The notes beneath the pieces were generated by a model. It was not told where the DNA came from, did not search any database, and saw only the letters and a program-made list of their open reading frames with translations. 64,000 bases of DNA. It comes from Parasponia andersonii. Its lineage: Eukaryota > Streptophyta > Magnoliopsida > Rosales > Cannabaceae. This document shows, piece by piece, positions 1-12,765 of this stretch; the first letter of the stretch is position 1; every line of letters starts with the position of its first letter. The translations under genes were made by a program, and so were the position numbers. The stretch spans positions 571,768 through 635,767 of the forward strand of contig JXTB01000206.1 in the NCBI GenBank assembly GCA_002914805.1, in the 5' to 3' direction.

Positions 1-2690
1 TCCTGATAAGCAGTCTTCTTGAAAAAGTGAGATGTATAATTGTAGTGACTCAAATTGAACTTACTCACTATAGCACATACATGCGAGCATAGAATACCTT
101 CAAATTCCCACCTCTTAAAACTATAAGTACGTTGTGCCAAATGCACAATAAACTCCAAATTCTTATAACGAACTTGATATATATGTAAACCAATCGTAAT
201 AAAACAGAGAGAAAATTAAAGACGACACTAAATATAATAAAATCAATGAATATGATATATTACTCAACTTAGTATATAGAATCATATACCAAATTCAAAA
301 ATATATATACTAAGGTAAAAAAAACTAATATACTAGATGCATAAAATAGAACACAAAAAAAAAAATTAACTTATAGTCATTATCTGTACAAACTCAATTT
401 GCTTTCGTACTTTTTCTTCCAGCGAAGAAGTAAGCACTGATTTTAAGTATGAAGGTATAAGTGAACGACAAGAATAACTGATAACTAATCTTGCACCTCT
501 GTGTTATTGCCTCCAGCAAAAGAATAACTGATACACACATCCATCAACTAAAGAAAATATACATATATCAATAAATCAATATACCATATACCATAAACAA
601 ATATATAGTACATAAGTTTTTCTTCATAGTTTATACAAATATGAACTAGGTATATATATTCATATACCATAAGCAAAAACAGATATACCTAGCAAAGATC
701 TTACTTGACTCAAAGTTGAATTCATACTTTTATATATATTAATTGTCATTGTATTATATCTTCTTCTAGTAGCATAGTAACGAACCCATTTGTATATCCA
801 ATATCTTCTACTAAGTACTTATGAACCTCTGATTTGATATCAACTATTTAACGTATAAAATTATTAAAATCAGACCTAATATAAGCTTTTGCACACTTTT
901 CGAACAACTTATCATCGCTAAGAAACTTCACATAAGTCTTCAATTTTTTTAACAAATGATACATGTACTACACATGCTCAGCCTTTGGATATACAAGAGG
1001 TACGGCGTTCGAAATACTAGGGTGCTTATTTGAAGTGATCACCAAATCCGTGCAAATACCTATGGCACTCCTCAAATGCTCAAAAAGTCAATGCTAAGAT
1101 GAGTTATTCTCTGAATCATCGACACTAAAGCTTAGGGGGAAAATATGATTATTCGCATCCTTCGCAGATGTAATGAATAGTACACCATGAAAATACAATG
1201 TCAAAAAGGTTGCATTAACTAATATAATCGGTGTACAATGACGCCAACCTTTAATTTAAGTTCTAGACGCCATAAAAAGGTATAAGAAATCCATATTTTT
1301 ATCAACTTCATAATCAATATTTGAACCTGCATGAAAAAAAAAAAAACCACGCATACTGACTCAATAGGTACATATACATATGTACTAAGTTATAAAATCT
1401 ATACACCAAATACGAAAAACTATATACAACCAAAAATTAGAACACATTAAGTATATATACACATGTACCAAGTTATACAATTCATCTAACAAACACAAAA
1501 AACCATATACCACAAAAAATCAGAACATGTACTGATTCAGTAAGTATATATACACATGTACCAAGTTAAAAAATCCATATACCAAACACAGAAAACCATA
1601 TACAACCAAAAATCAGAACACATACTAGTTTAGCAGGTATATATATACATGTATTAAGTTATAAAAGTCATGTTTCAAACATGAAAAACTATATACTACA
1701 AAAAATTAGAACAAAAAAATAAACATACCTGGGTTTGAACTCTTTAAAGCTGCTAAGTATGATGGAATTAAACAATAAGAGTATTCTGGATGACTATCAA
1801 TAACAGTATAAGAAAGTTCATGAGCAGTGTAAGCTTTAAAATATCTAATGTTTACATGATACTTAACACGCATGTAATTAATAATGTCTTAGGGAATCAC
1901 TCGCATATTCTTATCTTCCTTAATTTTGTTCCAAATATACTCACAAATAAGTTTGCTAGTAGCTTGCCTATGGTCATGGACAATAACATATAATGAGCAA
2001 GTATGCTCACTAGCATACTTACAAATGATCCATAAGCCACCTTGTCTACACCTAGAGACACGAAGAAACAATGAACAAAATTAACCAACAGACACAATTG
2101 AAAGCCTATCCTAGCTAGACTTTACTATTTTATACTCAAAATTCTTCTTTGTGGTAAATAAACTCACAGCCTTTTGTAAGATTTTCTTATCAGTAAACAT
2201 GTATTTTTCCTTCAACTCATTCAAGTTGTTTGGGTCCACTAAATAACCTTCAACATCATCAAAGTTATGAGATTTTCTAAAAGTGGGAATCGAAATGGAA
2301 GAAACAATAGAACTTCCAGCTTTGTAGGAAGATGAACCAACATCAAATGTCCTTGTTGAACTAGTACATTTGAAATTTAAACCGACCTCAAGAACACATG
2401 TTCCACTCTCGAAAGAAGTTGAACCAACCTCAACTACACATGAATCCCTACCTTAAAAAAAGATGAATCGTGCTCATTAATAGATGAATCTCTCTCTAAC
2501 GAAGATGAACCAATAGAACCAAAACTAAGTATACTCATACTTATATATTCTAAACGTACTTCATCATAAGTAATGATGAGTGGGTACTTCATAGTATTTT
2601 CATTTTTTGCCATATACAAAAACCAAGCCAATCCACTATCACTCTTAATATCCAAAAGATTATTCCTAGAACTATTATAATCCATGTGTC
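1..2690 (-). pseudogene. MULE (MuDR-type) transposase pseudogene, C-terminus cut by window edge
   Basis: The minus strand reads as a broken Mutator-like transposase. About 2690-2434 gives an N-terminal segment starting MDYNSSRNN. 2070-1730 gives the MuDR DNA-binding part (DHRQATSKLICEYIWNKIK, then YFKAYTAHELSYTVID), ending at a good donor (CCAG then GTATGT). An intron-like stretch (about 1728-1330) follows. 1329-850 gives the MULE catalytic domain (PIILVNATFLTLYFHGVLF, then SAKDANNHIFPLSFSVDDSE). 175-1 gives the SWIM region (KRWEFEGILCSHVCAIV). In-frame stops interrupt it at several points, for example after SENNSS and before YMYHLLKK, and the first two SWIM cysteines read as Tyr and Phe, so the protein is dead. 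Domain order and spacing fit plant MULEs. The left terminus of the element lies outside the window. Confidence 0.85.
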
Positions 2691-4180
2691 TTAATTTATC
2701 AAGACCTAAATAAGGCTCCTTGAAAAGAAATTCAATAAATTAAAATGCATATCTAATATCTACATAAATAAGCATAGGTACAAAAATGCATGTACTTGGA
2801 AATGAGAATAAATAGAAATAAAATAACAAAATATCGAATATCTAGGTTAAAGAAACTGGTATATAACCTCATATACCATGACAAACATTCTATATACCAA
2901 GACCAAAAACTAATATACCTCAAAGTGTAAGAATAAGAACTAGAAATGAAATAACAATATCCTATACTTAAAGTAATGAATCTGGAATATAGCTCCATAT
3001 ACCATGACCAAAAATTCATTGTGTAAGCACACATGGAAAGAAACTAAAAAAAATTCAATATCTCTATGTAATAAATCCGAATCTGCTATATAACCTCATA
3101 TACTATGACAAAAGTTCTATTTACTACGATAAAAAATCTATAAACCAAACAACAAAATAATTGACATGGTAATCCACAATAGTCACATAAAAGAAATATT
3201 ATATACCACGATAAAAAGTGCATATACAAAGACTTAAAAAATTATGAACCAGGTTCAAACAAGAATATTATATATCTTCAATAACTAAAATAATAGAACA
3301 ACAGTAGAATATATCACCAGAATAAATAAATACATCACTACAATAATAATATATACCACTACAATAATAATATATACCACGATAAAAAAATAATAAACCA
3401 TTACTAATTACATAGTTTAATCCCCAAAAAACACAGCCATAAGAAAAAAAAGTAAGGACTAAACTTAAATTAACAATAATTGTAACACGAATTAGAAACA
3501 TAAATGAAAATTCCCAAAAATATACACAATGTAATCAAACACAAAAATATAGATATGATTGAAAACAAGAAAATTGAAATCAAGAAAACAATGCATATCT
3601 AACAAGATCAAATCCAAAGTCGAACTCGACCAATACAAAAGAAGAAATCAACCAAATCATCGAAGAAGAAAAATTAGAACTAGAAAAATGCCGGAGAAGA
3701 TGAAGATGAGCCCAAAAGTGTCAGAGAAAAAGAAGATAAAGTAAAAAAAATGCCAGAAAACATTGAGACTTTACGGGAGATTCGAGAAGAACAATAGAGA
3801 TTTAAAAAGAAGAATCTGAAAAATTCAAAGGTTGAACAATAAAAAATGAGAGAGAGAAAGAGAGAAGAACTAAAGAGAGAAAATAACGAGAGTTTTAGAA
3901 AATGCAAAATGGAAAAAACTAAAAATTTTAATTAAGGGCAAAATCGATAAATAATAATATTTATTAGCTAATATTTTATTTAATTTTTAAACGGGTGGAC
4001 ATTTTGCTATAAATTGAAAAGAATGGACATCCACTAAGTCAAATTTAAAAAGATGGACATATACCATAATTTCTCTATAAATTTCTAAAAAAAGGGGTTA
4101 CATAGCGTTTTGGCCAATTTTAGGCCCAAAATTCAAAATACGTTTATAGACCATTTTTTATAGCCAAATGATCCACGTAA
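2691..4180 (-). mobile_element. 5' flank of the MULE, rich in a TATACCA word
   Basis: No gene. This AT-rich DNA lies upstream of the transposase remnant in its own orientation. The plus strand carries many spaced copies of the word ATATACCA(A/C/T), as in the presumed transposase introns at 540-700 and 1370-1700. Purine-rich runs (GAGAGAGAAAGAGAG and similar) lie at 3660-3900. The same order of sequences recurs at 8166-9690, which supports a shared element. No terminal inverted repeat could be defined by eye; the right boundary is approximate. Confidence 0.5.
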
Positions 4181-6840
4181 AGACCCGTTGGAAGTCTATA
4201 TCAAAAATACACTTACTGAACCATCTCCCCTAATCTTTCATACTTTAGAGAAAACAAAAATCTCTACTGTGATTTTCTGCGTTCAAGAATCATCACCGAT
4301 ATCAACTTTTTCTTCTTCGAGAGTATCAATACTAGAGCTTTACCATTATTTAATATGGAGTGGACTTCAATCTATGAGTTTATCCACAAACATTAAAGCT
4401 CTGTCAATAAAGATTGAAGTTCTATTAAGAAGTTTTCAAATTCCATTAATGAACTTACAGATCCAAAGGTAAATCAACTTCGATTGATTTTCACTTTTTT
4501 GATTAATTTGTGTTCTAGATTTGTAATAGACTCATTTGTGTTATTTGGTTATTTTTAGGTGAAATACTTAGAATCAATCATTTTTTAGGTTCTAGTTTTT
4601 AGCAGATTCAATTGAAAATTTAGGAATTTTTATTTTTGGTTGATAAATTCCTATTTTGGTTCATGATTGAGGTGAAAAATATGAGTTTTGATATATGTTA
4701 GATCTGATCTAACTCATGTGAAATTTGGTTCATAGTTTTTTAAATGTGGTACATAGAAATTTTAATGCAGTTCATGATATTATTGTTCTGAGATTCTAGT
4801 TTTTAGTTTATTCAATTGAAGTTTTAGGAGTTTTTACTTTTAGTTAAGGAATTCCTATTTTAGTTTATAATTATGGTGAAAAATATGAGTTTTAATATAT
4901 GTTAGATGTGATCTAACTTATGTAAAATTTGATTCATAGTTTTTTATATGTGATACATAGAAATTTGGATGTAGTTTATGAAATTGTTGTTTTGGTATAT
5001 ATAAATTGAGATAGTATTTGTGTTTCATAATTTGAAAGAATCTTGTAGCGGTTTGAATGTGAGAGAATTTATGGTTCAATTCAGAATCTATTTAGCATAT
5101 ATTTGATTTTTTCTTGGTTCATAAGTTTATGTGTTTGGTTCATAAACTTTTTTTATGAAATTGTTCATGAAGTTATCATTGTATTTCATAACTTTATATC
5201 TTTAGTTTATAAAATTGTGTTTCATAAAGTTGCGATTTATATATGAGAATATATTTCGCATAAATTAGTTTTTGGCACATTATGTTCCTAATTTTAAGTC
5301 TTTAGTTCATATATTTAAGACTTTAGTTCAAATTCAGAAATTGTTTAGTTCATAAAATTTTGTCTTTATTTCATTAAGTTGTCAATGTAGTTCATAAGTT
5401 TGTGTCTTTAGTTCATAAAGTTGTATTTCAGTTATGAAAATATATCCCTTTAAAAATTTTATATTTATCATATAAAGTTAGATATCTGGTTCCATTGAAT
5501 TTTCTTGTTAATACTATTCTGTTTGGTTCATAAATTTATGTCTTTAGTTTATGAATTTGTGAGTATAGTTTCTGATGTTATAGTTATAGTTTATATCTGC
5601 TATATACCTATTTCTTAATTCATTCAGTTCCTAAACTTATCTTTATGGTTCATAAATTTATCAATTTATATTTGTGTTTTGTTCAGTATTTGTTTAATTT
5701 ATTTTGATTAATAAGTTTATGTTTTTGGTTCATAATCTTATGTGACACTTTATTATGGTATATGCTAATTTGAATATAGTATATGATTTTTAATATATGG
5801 TACATGACTTGTAAACTCTACCAGTTTTCCTCGTGAAAATAGAATTAACAATAAAATATTTGTGATAAAAAAAGTAGAGGCATTGATGACGAATGTCAGC
5901 ATAAAAGGAGTAATATAAGATTAAAATCACATTCTATTGGCAAAAGATGGTCGTAAAACTTTATCATTGGGTCATAGATAAGATGAGAAGGAGATACAAA
6001 AGTGATACTGAAATACAAAAATGAAAGTGATATGAAACATGTGCTCTTATTCTGGTTTGGCAAAAATAATATGATTTTTTGGTTTCAAAAGGATTATTGT
6101 ATTGAATATTTTTAATTGCAAAAATCTTGAATATTAGACAAATTTCTCACTGGATCATATATTTTATGTAATACAATTTGATATAAATCTAAATTGTTAC
6201 TTACTTGCATCTAGTTATTCACTTTATGAGGTACACTTGGGTAATTTAAAAAAGGTTGAAACTATTTAGGAATGATAATGTATTCTCAAAAAAATTCTCT
6301 CTTTATGGTATATAATCTTTTAAACTAAGTACAAAAGATTTTCTTCATGATTAATTCTAATATGAAACAGACAATATAACTTCTAAGACTCTGATAGGAT
6401 ACGCGAACTATGGCACTATGCTTAAATATCATAACCTAACTGAGAAACAATATATGAATTTGTCATTTCAAATACAATATATATATATATATGTTTATAT
6501 ACAATCACTTAACTCAAAAAGTCATCCATAATAATTTTTTTCACTATTTCATGAGATTTCGACAACAATATTTGGGTTCATACATAATCTGATATGTATA
6601 TATTTTACACAATGATGATTTTTTTGTTCCACCAACCAAAAAAACAAATTCAATAATATATAGCATATAATGATCTGGTATATGGCTATTAACACCATAA
6701 GATTGAAGTTATCTAGTACTAATTTACCTTAAGTTTTACTATATTCTTATTTATATTAAGTTATTTCAATTGTTTTTCTTATTATTTTGATGTTTCATGT
6801 GTTTATGTATATAGGAGAATAAAATAACGGTCTTTGATGT
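4181..6840. other. AT-rich non-coding region, no gene
   Basis: No supported gene. An open frame at 4188-4472 has no recognisable domain, and its reading ends at a donor-like GGTAAA. From 4500 to 5830 the plus strand is full of the degenerate word GGTTCATAA/AGTTCATAA, and from 5750 to 6680 of TGGTATATG/ATATGGTA, the complement of the word enriched at 540-3400. This looks like further transposon or intron-type DNA. A (TA)n run lies at about 6477-6491. Confidence 0.4.
4590..4996. repeat. Imperfect 204-bp tandem duplication
   Basis: Two adjacent copies of about 204 bp. TCTAGTTTTTAG at 4591 recurs at 4795, and the following landmarks (TTCAATTGAA, AATTCCTATTTT, GTGAAAAATATGAGTTTT, ATATATGTTAGATCTGATC) recur in the same order. 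The copies differ at many positions, so the duplication is old. Confidence 0.85.
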
Positions 6841-8165
6841 GAATTAAGGTAAATTTATGCCTCACAAATAGGTTTTTTAAACCATTGAAATGAAGTAAAA
6901 TCCAATATGGATGTAATACAATAAAAATGAGATAAATCGGAGCTAAAACGAAAAATGGCGTACTTGAGAAGTTGTGGTGGGGCTAGACCAGCAGAAAAAT
7001 AGCACTGCAGTGTCAACTCTTGTGAATTTTTGGTATCACAGTGCCAAAAATGATATCGCGGCACCACTGTCTATTTCCTAGCTCAATAATAGACGGTCAA
7101 GATTAACTTTTTAATGATCCAAGGGTTCAGACTTGGCATGCCTTAAGTTTGCCAAAGCCACCTCTTTAAAACTCTATTTTTGGGATTTTAAGAGGTATGT
7201 TAAGAGAGAGAGAGAGAGAGAAGGAGAGAGAGGGAGGTAGCTATGAAAGGAGAAAAAGAAGAAGAAGAAGATATGTTCCAATCCTCCATTTTTGATTTCC
7301 TCCACAACATCAACTCCACTCTTTGTTCATACTATTTTTTCTTCATTTTCTTATGAGTTTTTCTTTGTATTTTCCATATTTAGAGAGTAGTATAGTTGAG
7401 AGCAAATCCTAGAGAGAGAATTCAAAGAAGCAAGAACCAAACTTGGAGGAGGAACTTAATAACCTCCATGAAAACGTTTAAACTTTTCTAAAGAAGAATT
7501 CTATAACTGTTAGTTTATTTCTCTCCTCTTTCATTAATCAAATTCATTGTTGAGTTATTTATTTTATCTTATGCTTATTGCTTCTATTTAATTGATCACT
7601 AAATAGATTCTTAAGTGAAATTTATATGAGCTTGGAAAAAGGATTAGAAATTTGGACTTAATGTAAAACAATATAAGATTAACTAGTTAAGGGTAAGTTT
7701 GTATAAAATAGTAATATACCCATATGACTTATGCAACTTCTTTAAGAATTACTAAACTAAATAAATCTAGTTAATTTATGTTGGGAGTAATATATTAGCT
7801 TATCTAGGTATTTTCACTTATGTCTTAGAAAGGAATTTGTGAATACATTCAAATTCTCGGTTGGCAACTCTAATGAATTAATTAATTTAAGAGGAAAATT
7901 GGGAAATTGTGTATTTAAAGAATGGTTGGGGAATTAGTATTCCTAGACATTTTTCTTATTGCTTGTTTATATTTATTTTACATGATAGTGTAGTTTCCTT
8001 TATTTTATTTCTTTAAAATCTATATTTTGATTGTTTGGATAAAGTTAGGATTAACCAAACTTAGCTTAGACTTGGTAATAAATCTTTGTGGTTCGAGACT
8101 CTTAACTTCTGAATATGTATTACTTATAACCGTGTGTACTTGCATCGAAGTGTGTGAATTTATAG
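6841..8165 (+). mobile_element. Probable LTR-retroelement fragment (LTR/leader-like)
   Basis: No ORF of note. The sequence has a GC-richer block with GCACTGCAGTG and CGGCACCACTG (7000-7075), a (GA)n run at about 7204-7240, pyrimidine-rich leader-like sequence, and a right part with the wording GTGGTTCGAGACTC...ACCGTGTGTACTTGCATCG (8088-8148). I recall similar wording near LTR/leader boundaries of plant retroelements, but I could not find paired LTRs or a target duplication. It separates the two MULE copies. It could instead be ordinary intergenic DNA. Confidence 0.3.
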
Positions 8166-9690
8166 TTGCACATTCCAACCAATAATAGTCTCATATAACA
8201 TGACAAAATTTCTATATACCAAAACCAAAAATTCATGTATCTGGAAGTGTAAAAACTTAGAAACAAGATAATAATATCAAATATCTAAAGTAATGAATCT
8301 AGTATATAAACATATATATCAAGACAAAATATCTATATTTCTAAGACCAAAAATTCATTTGCCTAGATATGGAAAAAAACCCTTCCTTTCAAGACAAAAC
8401 AAACTATAAACTCAATAAGAAAAAAGTAATAATCCTTGTGTCCCATAAATTGATATCACGGGCCTATAATGACGCCACTCTTTAATAGAAATTCTAAACG
8501 CCATAAAAAGATACTTAAAACTCTTGTATAATCCATCAACTTCATAATTAGTATATGAACTTGTATAAAAACCAAGAAACAAATATTAATAAAAAAAAAT
8601 AATATTATATCTATTAGTTTACGAGGTACATACATATACATACTAAGTTAAAAACTGCATGTACTAAACATAAAAAATCATATACCACACAAAAACCAGA
8701 ACAGAAAAACAACAGACTTTGGTTCAGACTCTTGATCAATAATAGCAAAATAATTAATATGTTAATCAATAATAACCACACAATATATATTACCACAAAA
8801 ACCGATGATACCAAAACCAAGAATATATAAATCAAATAAGAGTATTGAATATTTAATATCAATAACAACCAAAAAAAAAACATATACCAATACATACAAC
8901 ATATATACTAAGATCAAAAATATATATACTAAACAAAAAATACGTAATATATTCAACAACAAAAATCAATAAGCAATAACACCATATACGACGAATAAAA
9001 ATATCACTATAAATATCACGTATACAACGAATAAAAATTAGTGAATCATTGCCAATTACAAAAACCAATATCAAAACATACAGCAAAATACAAAAAGCTA
9101 CTAAGACCTAACAAAAAAAGCAATCTTATACTTGAATTAAAATTAATTATAACACAAACTCTCAATATAAATGAAAATCTCTAAAACCAATACACAATAC
9201 AATCAAATTAAAATCAAGAAAGCAATATATACTGAAACAAAATCAAAATAAAAAATATTGGAGATTCAACCAAAACAATGAACAAATCGCCAGAAATACT
9301 GAGATTCGAGAAGATAAACAAAACGATTTTGAAAAAGACGACGATTAATTAAACAACGCCAAAGAAGAATAATAATAAAGATATATGCCGAAAAACAAGT
9401 GAAGCCACCGTAGATCCACAAAAAACTATGGATATTGAAGAAAAAAATTAATGAAAGAATGAGAGAGATTCGGAAAAAGAAGTACAACAAAAAAAAGAGA
9501 GAAAAAGAAGAAAGAAGAATGAGAGAGCATGGGAAATTAAAAAAAAAATGAACGAAAAAAATAAATGAACTGAACAATTTCATTAAGGGAAAAAATAGAA
9601 AAGTAAAAGTTAATTAGTTAGAGATTTTTAAATAATGAATATATAACTATTAATTTTAAATTTTCAACATATACTTAAACAGTTTTAAGA
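8166..9690 (-). mobile_element. Second, internally deleted MULE copy
   Basis: Shorter relative of the element at 1-4180, in the same orientation. On the minus strand, 8570-8455 encodes the exon before the catalytic domain (TNYEVDGLYKS, YLFMAFR, then WRHYRP), matching NYEVDKNMDF, YLFMASR and WRHCTP in copy 1. Upstream lies the same TATACCA-rich sequence and purine-rich tract (9440-9560). The N-terminal exons and the rest of the catalytic domain are missing, so it cannot encode a transposase. Boundaries are approximate. Confidence 0.6.
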
Positions 9691-10190
9691 AGATTGCCAA
9701 TCTAATAGATATTTTTTTTTTTACTTATGTGTAGATATTTTTTTTCAGCCATTTGGTCATCATCTAAAAATGATCTAACAATTATTATAAGATACANGTC
9801 CCGGTTGATTAACAACCAAATTTGAAAATAATCACCCAATTTGGTTGGGTCGTAGGGGAAAATCAAATTTGAAAAGTCAAAACACAAACCTATAAATACC
9901 CTATGTCCCAACCCAACGGCTAGATGAAGTTTTCTTGAAACGTTATTCTGCTTCTTCTACTTCTGCTTCGAGAGTTTATTTGCTCCAGTCTTGTGTGTAT
10001 TAGACTTAGAGTCACAGCGGCCCTTTTTCTTCAGTTCTTTTGCTCCATTGAGGTCCTGCTTATTCCTTGTATCGGAGTCCCAATGTAAGTCTTCAAAACC
10101 CACCCTCTGCTACTTCTTTTTTTTTTTTTTTTCTTTTGATTTTTTTGGACATTATCGTAAAAGGTTTTATTTTAGGATTATATAATTATA
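9691..10190 (+). other. Short dispersed repeat, then a promoter/5'UTR-like stretch without a gene
   Basis: 9687-9790 matches 55851-55945 (see findings). After it, CTATAAATACC at 9890-9900 looks like a TATA box. It is followed by pyrimidine-rich 5'UTR-like sequence and a donor-like AATGTAAGT at about 10082. The 64-codon frame in this stretch starts in the leader and runs into poly-T, so it is not supported. Either a 5'-UTR exon with a distant partner or a remnant promoter; I cannot decide. Confidence 0.3.
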
Positions 10191-10960
10191 TTTTATTTAA
10201 TTATTAAGTTTTGTTTAATTTTGAGTAATATGATTGTTTTTAAAAAATATTAGTTTCTTAATTTTGTCTAAAAATTTCTCTATAAATAAATTCTTTTATA
10301 TTTATTAATTTTCAGGCTTGATTAATAATTTTCAGACTATTCAGAAATTCTTTATCTGATATTCTCTCTCTCTCTCTCTCTCTTTAAAATTCTTCATTTT
10401 CTTCTCTAAATTCTTCTTTTATTATTTTTAAATCTTTCTTTTTCTCTTCTTTCTCTCATTATACTACATCAGGTTTTTGATAGAAAACTAAGAACTTAAT
10501 CATCGTAGAAGCCAGAAAACAAATCTTATAATACTCATTAAGCATAAAGACGGGAACATCTTAAGAGTATTCTCCCAGGGGTAATAAACAAAAAATCCAA
10601 ATGATTGTCAGCAAAAGATAACCTAAACAAAATTGGCATAGATAAACAATTTCACTTAATATAAGCTCAGGAACTTCATTGTATGACTCTTTCGGGTATT
10701 TTCAGATTCCAATATCATAATTTCCAACCTTTGGGAATAAACAAGTGCTTTAGATCAGCTGTAACTTATATCTCAAGGAATCATAATATGGCTCCAAATA
10801 GTCTTATTTAAAAATGAAAAAACAAAACAAAACAAAATCCAGTAACTAAAGTGAATTGACCAAAGACAAAATCCCGTAACTAATATTCAGATTTGGCTAA
10901 AAAAACAAAATAGGACATGATGTCTAGAAACTAAAACGAATTTATATAGGGGAAAAGATC
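10191..10960. other. AT-rich intergenic DNA, no gene seen
   Basis: No coding region. It contains a (CT)n run at about 10362-10384 and A/T-rich sequence. Confidence 0.5.
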
Positions 10961-10962
10961 TC

Positions 10963-11250
10963 TCATACTGAGCAAATATGGTGATGTAAACGGTCCTTCA
11001 GATGACAACAGTAGAGCTGGCTGTCTTTAGCCCCGTAAATGATCGTTTCATGTGCGACAGAAAGAACTTGTTCCGGAAAATAGCAGTCCTTAGTGTTGAT
11101 GCCCCGTCGGTCAAATGACTCGATCTCAAAATCCCTTCTCTCCCATACAGGCTTTCGAGGTGTTGCATTATACCCGTATATCAAGAATCCATAATCCTTA
11201 ATTGGTGACACAATTGTAAGCATAGAACTTATAACTCCGAAAGCACAACC
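10963..11250 (-). CDS. Hypothetical ORF, possibly a last exon
   Basis: An open minus-strand frame of about 95 residues ends at 10963. Its composition looks protein-like (PIKDYGFLIYGYNATPRKP, then FPEQVLSVAHETIIYGAKD), but I recognise no domain. The open frame extends upstream to 11328 only by running into the imperfect tandem repeat at 11256, so the true 5' end is probably a splice acceptor near 11250 or the frame is spurious. No upstream exon was identified in the repeat region. It could be the remains of a gene whose 5' part was replaced by the repeat. Confidence 0.25.
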   Translation of the reverse strand, partial: GCAFGVISSMLTIVSPIKDYGFLIYGYNATPRKPVWERRDFEIESFDRRGINTKDCYFPEQVLSVAHETIIYGAKDSQLYCCHLKDRLHHHICSV

Positions 11251-11255
11251 CGAAT

Positions 11256-11790
11256 GATCAGAAGCTAAAAAATAACAAAGAACCATAACCCTTTTACAAT
11301 AATGTCCAAGAACACCAAACGAAAACAAAAAACAAAGAAGAAGTAGCAGAATAACCCGAAATTAAGCAAGAATTCAGTAGATTCGAGTCGAAAACTCAGC
11401 AAGACTTTAATACCGAAAACAAAAAAGACCCATAGATCAATCAGAACCTAAAAATAACATAAACCCATATACCCTTTTGCAATAATGTTCAAGAAAACCA
11501 TATTGAACCATATGAAAACAAAAAAACAAAGAAGTAGCAGAATAACCAGAAACAAAGCAAGCTTCCATAGATTAGAATCCGAAATTAAGCGATACTCCAA
11601 ATATCAGAAGCCAAAACCAAAAACACCCCATAGATGAATCAGAACCTAAAGATAACATAGACCCATAGCAGAATAACCCAAAACTAAGCAAGACTCGGAT
11701 TAGAATCGAAAAGTAAGCAATATTCAATAGATCAAAACCCAAAACAAAAAAGACCCATAGATCGATCAGAACCTAAAAATAACATAGATT
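11256..11790. repeat. Imperfect tandem repeat, about 3 units of 125-200 bp
   Basis: The phrase (GA)TCAGAACCTAAAAATAACATA(A/G)ACCCATA recurs near 11257, 11440, 11639 and 11764. Between repeats the order is AATAATGT(C/T)CAAGAA, AGAAGTAGCAGAATAAC, AAGCAAG, then AAAACAAAAAAGACCCATAGATC. Spacings are about 182, 198 and 126 bp, so the last unit is shortened. Confidence 0.85.
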
Positions 11791-12765
11791 TAAAATAATC
11801 TAATTAATAAATATATAGATTCTTATATTCACGTCTCTCGTCGCTAGTTCAATTTGTTAAGTACATCCATGCTCTGAATCTATACAAAAGGAGGCATGGT
11901 TTCTCTTTCATACGGTCAAATCCTTCCCCTGAGCTGATTCTTCTCTCTAAACAGAGTTTCCCTCGTAGTCTTAAGCAAGTTACTTCTGGGATGACTTTGA
12001 ATGGAAGCGAGCTTTTGCTAGCTACTTGTTTTGATGTAGAATGGGATGTCTGTTGGTTGATTGAAAAATATCTATGTAGGATAATAAAGGTTTTGTTGTT
12101 TATCACCAAGATCCAGAAGAGTTTTTGGTCGAACCCGGGCAGTTTTCTGTGTCAGAATTTATACACTAGGAATTTCGACAACAAAGATGCATGCTCTTGC
12201 CACCGGTTAAGAGAGGCTCATTGACGATCTTGTAATAGTCTTAGCAAGTTTACATACTGATTCTTGACAAACTTGTAGTAGTCTTGGCAAGTTTACACAC
12301 TGATACTTTTTGCCAAGTGAATGTGTCCTTGTTTATCCGGTTCAAGTGAATGTATCCGATTCATGTTGAGGCACCATGTTACATTCTCGGTCATATCCGA
12401 TGTTGACTGCTAGGCATTACATTGTTGCAGAATAGGTTTCATTGACTAGATGGGTCGACTTTTACCATCATTGTTGGGTTTAGAGTGTGACTCATGACTA
12501 AGCAAGGATGTAAAAATTATTTGATGGGATTAATTTGTAGGTTTATGCCATCCGCATATGATTAATAAATAAGAAAAAAAGGTCCCAAGTAACATTCCGT
12601 TTAGGTGTAACCGCTAAATGTTGGAAACTTGAGTTCTTTCTCTTCCGAATCAAGCCAAAGCATTTAGCAACAAATAACCCATTGCTTTCACATTCACACT
12701 GTTACTTCAACCATAAATCTCTTGTTAAAGACCTAATTAGAAACATCTATGCACATTCAAACCAA
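11791..12765. other. Non-coding stretch with a 43-bp tandem duplication
   Basis: No recognised gene; short open frames on both strands (11849-12224) have no domain. At 12229-12305 a 43-bp unit (CTTGTA(A/G)TAGTCTT(A/G)GCAAG...CTGAT) is present twice in tandem. The remainder includes the probable upstream region of the RING gene. Confidence 0.5.

Noticed and set aside
4188-4472. 94-codon plus-strand frame
   Set aside because: No recognisable domain, low complexity, inside transposon-like DNA.
9266-9583. 105-codon minus-strand frame
   Set aside because: Phe/Leu/Ser-rich translation of the complement of a purine tract in the second MULE copy; not protein-like.
12682-12765. Longer 160-codon reading of the RING gene
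   Set aside because: It opens at TTG, not ATG. The first ATG is at 12766 and the upstream residues add no domain.
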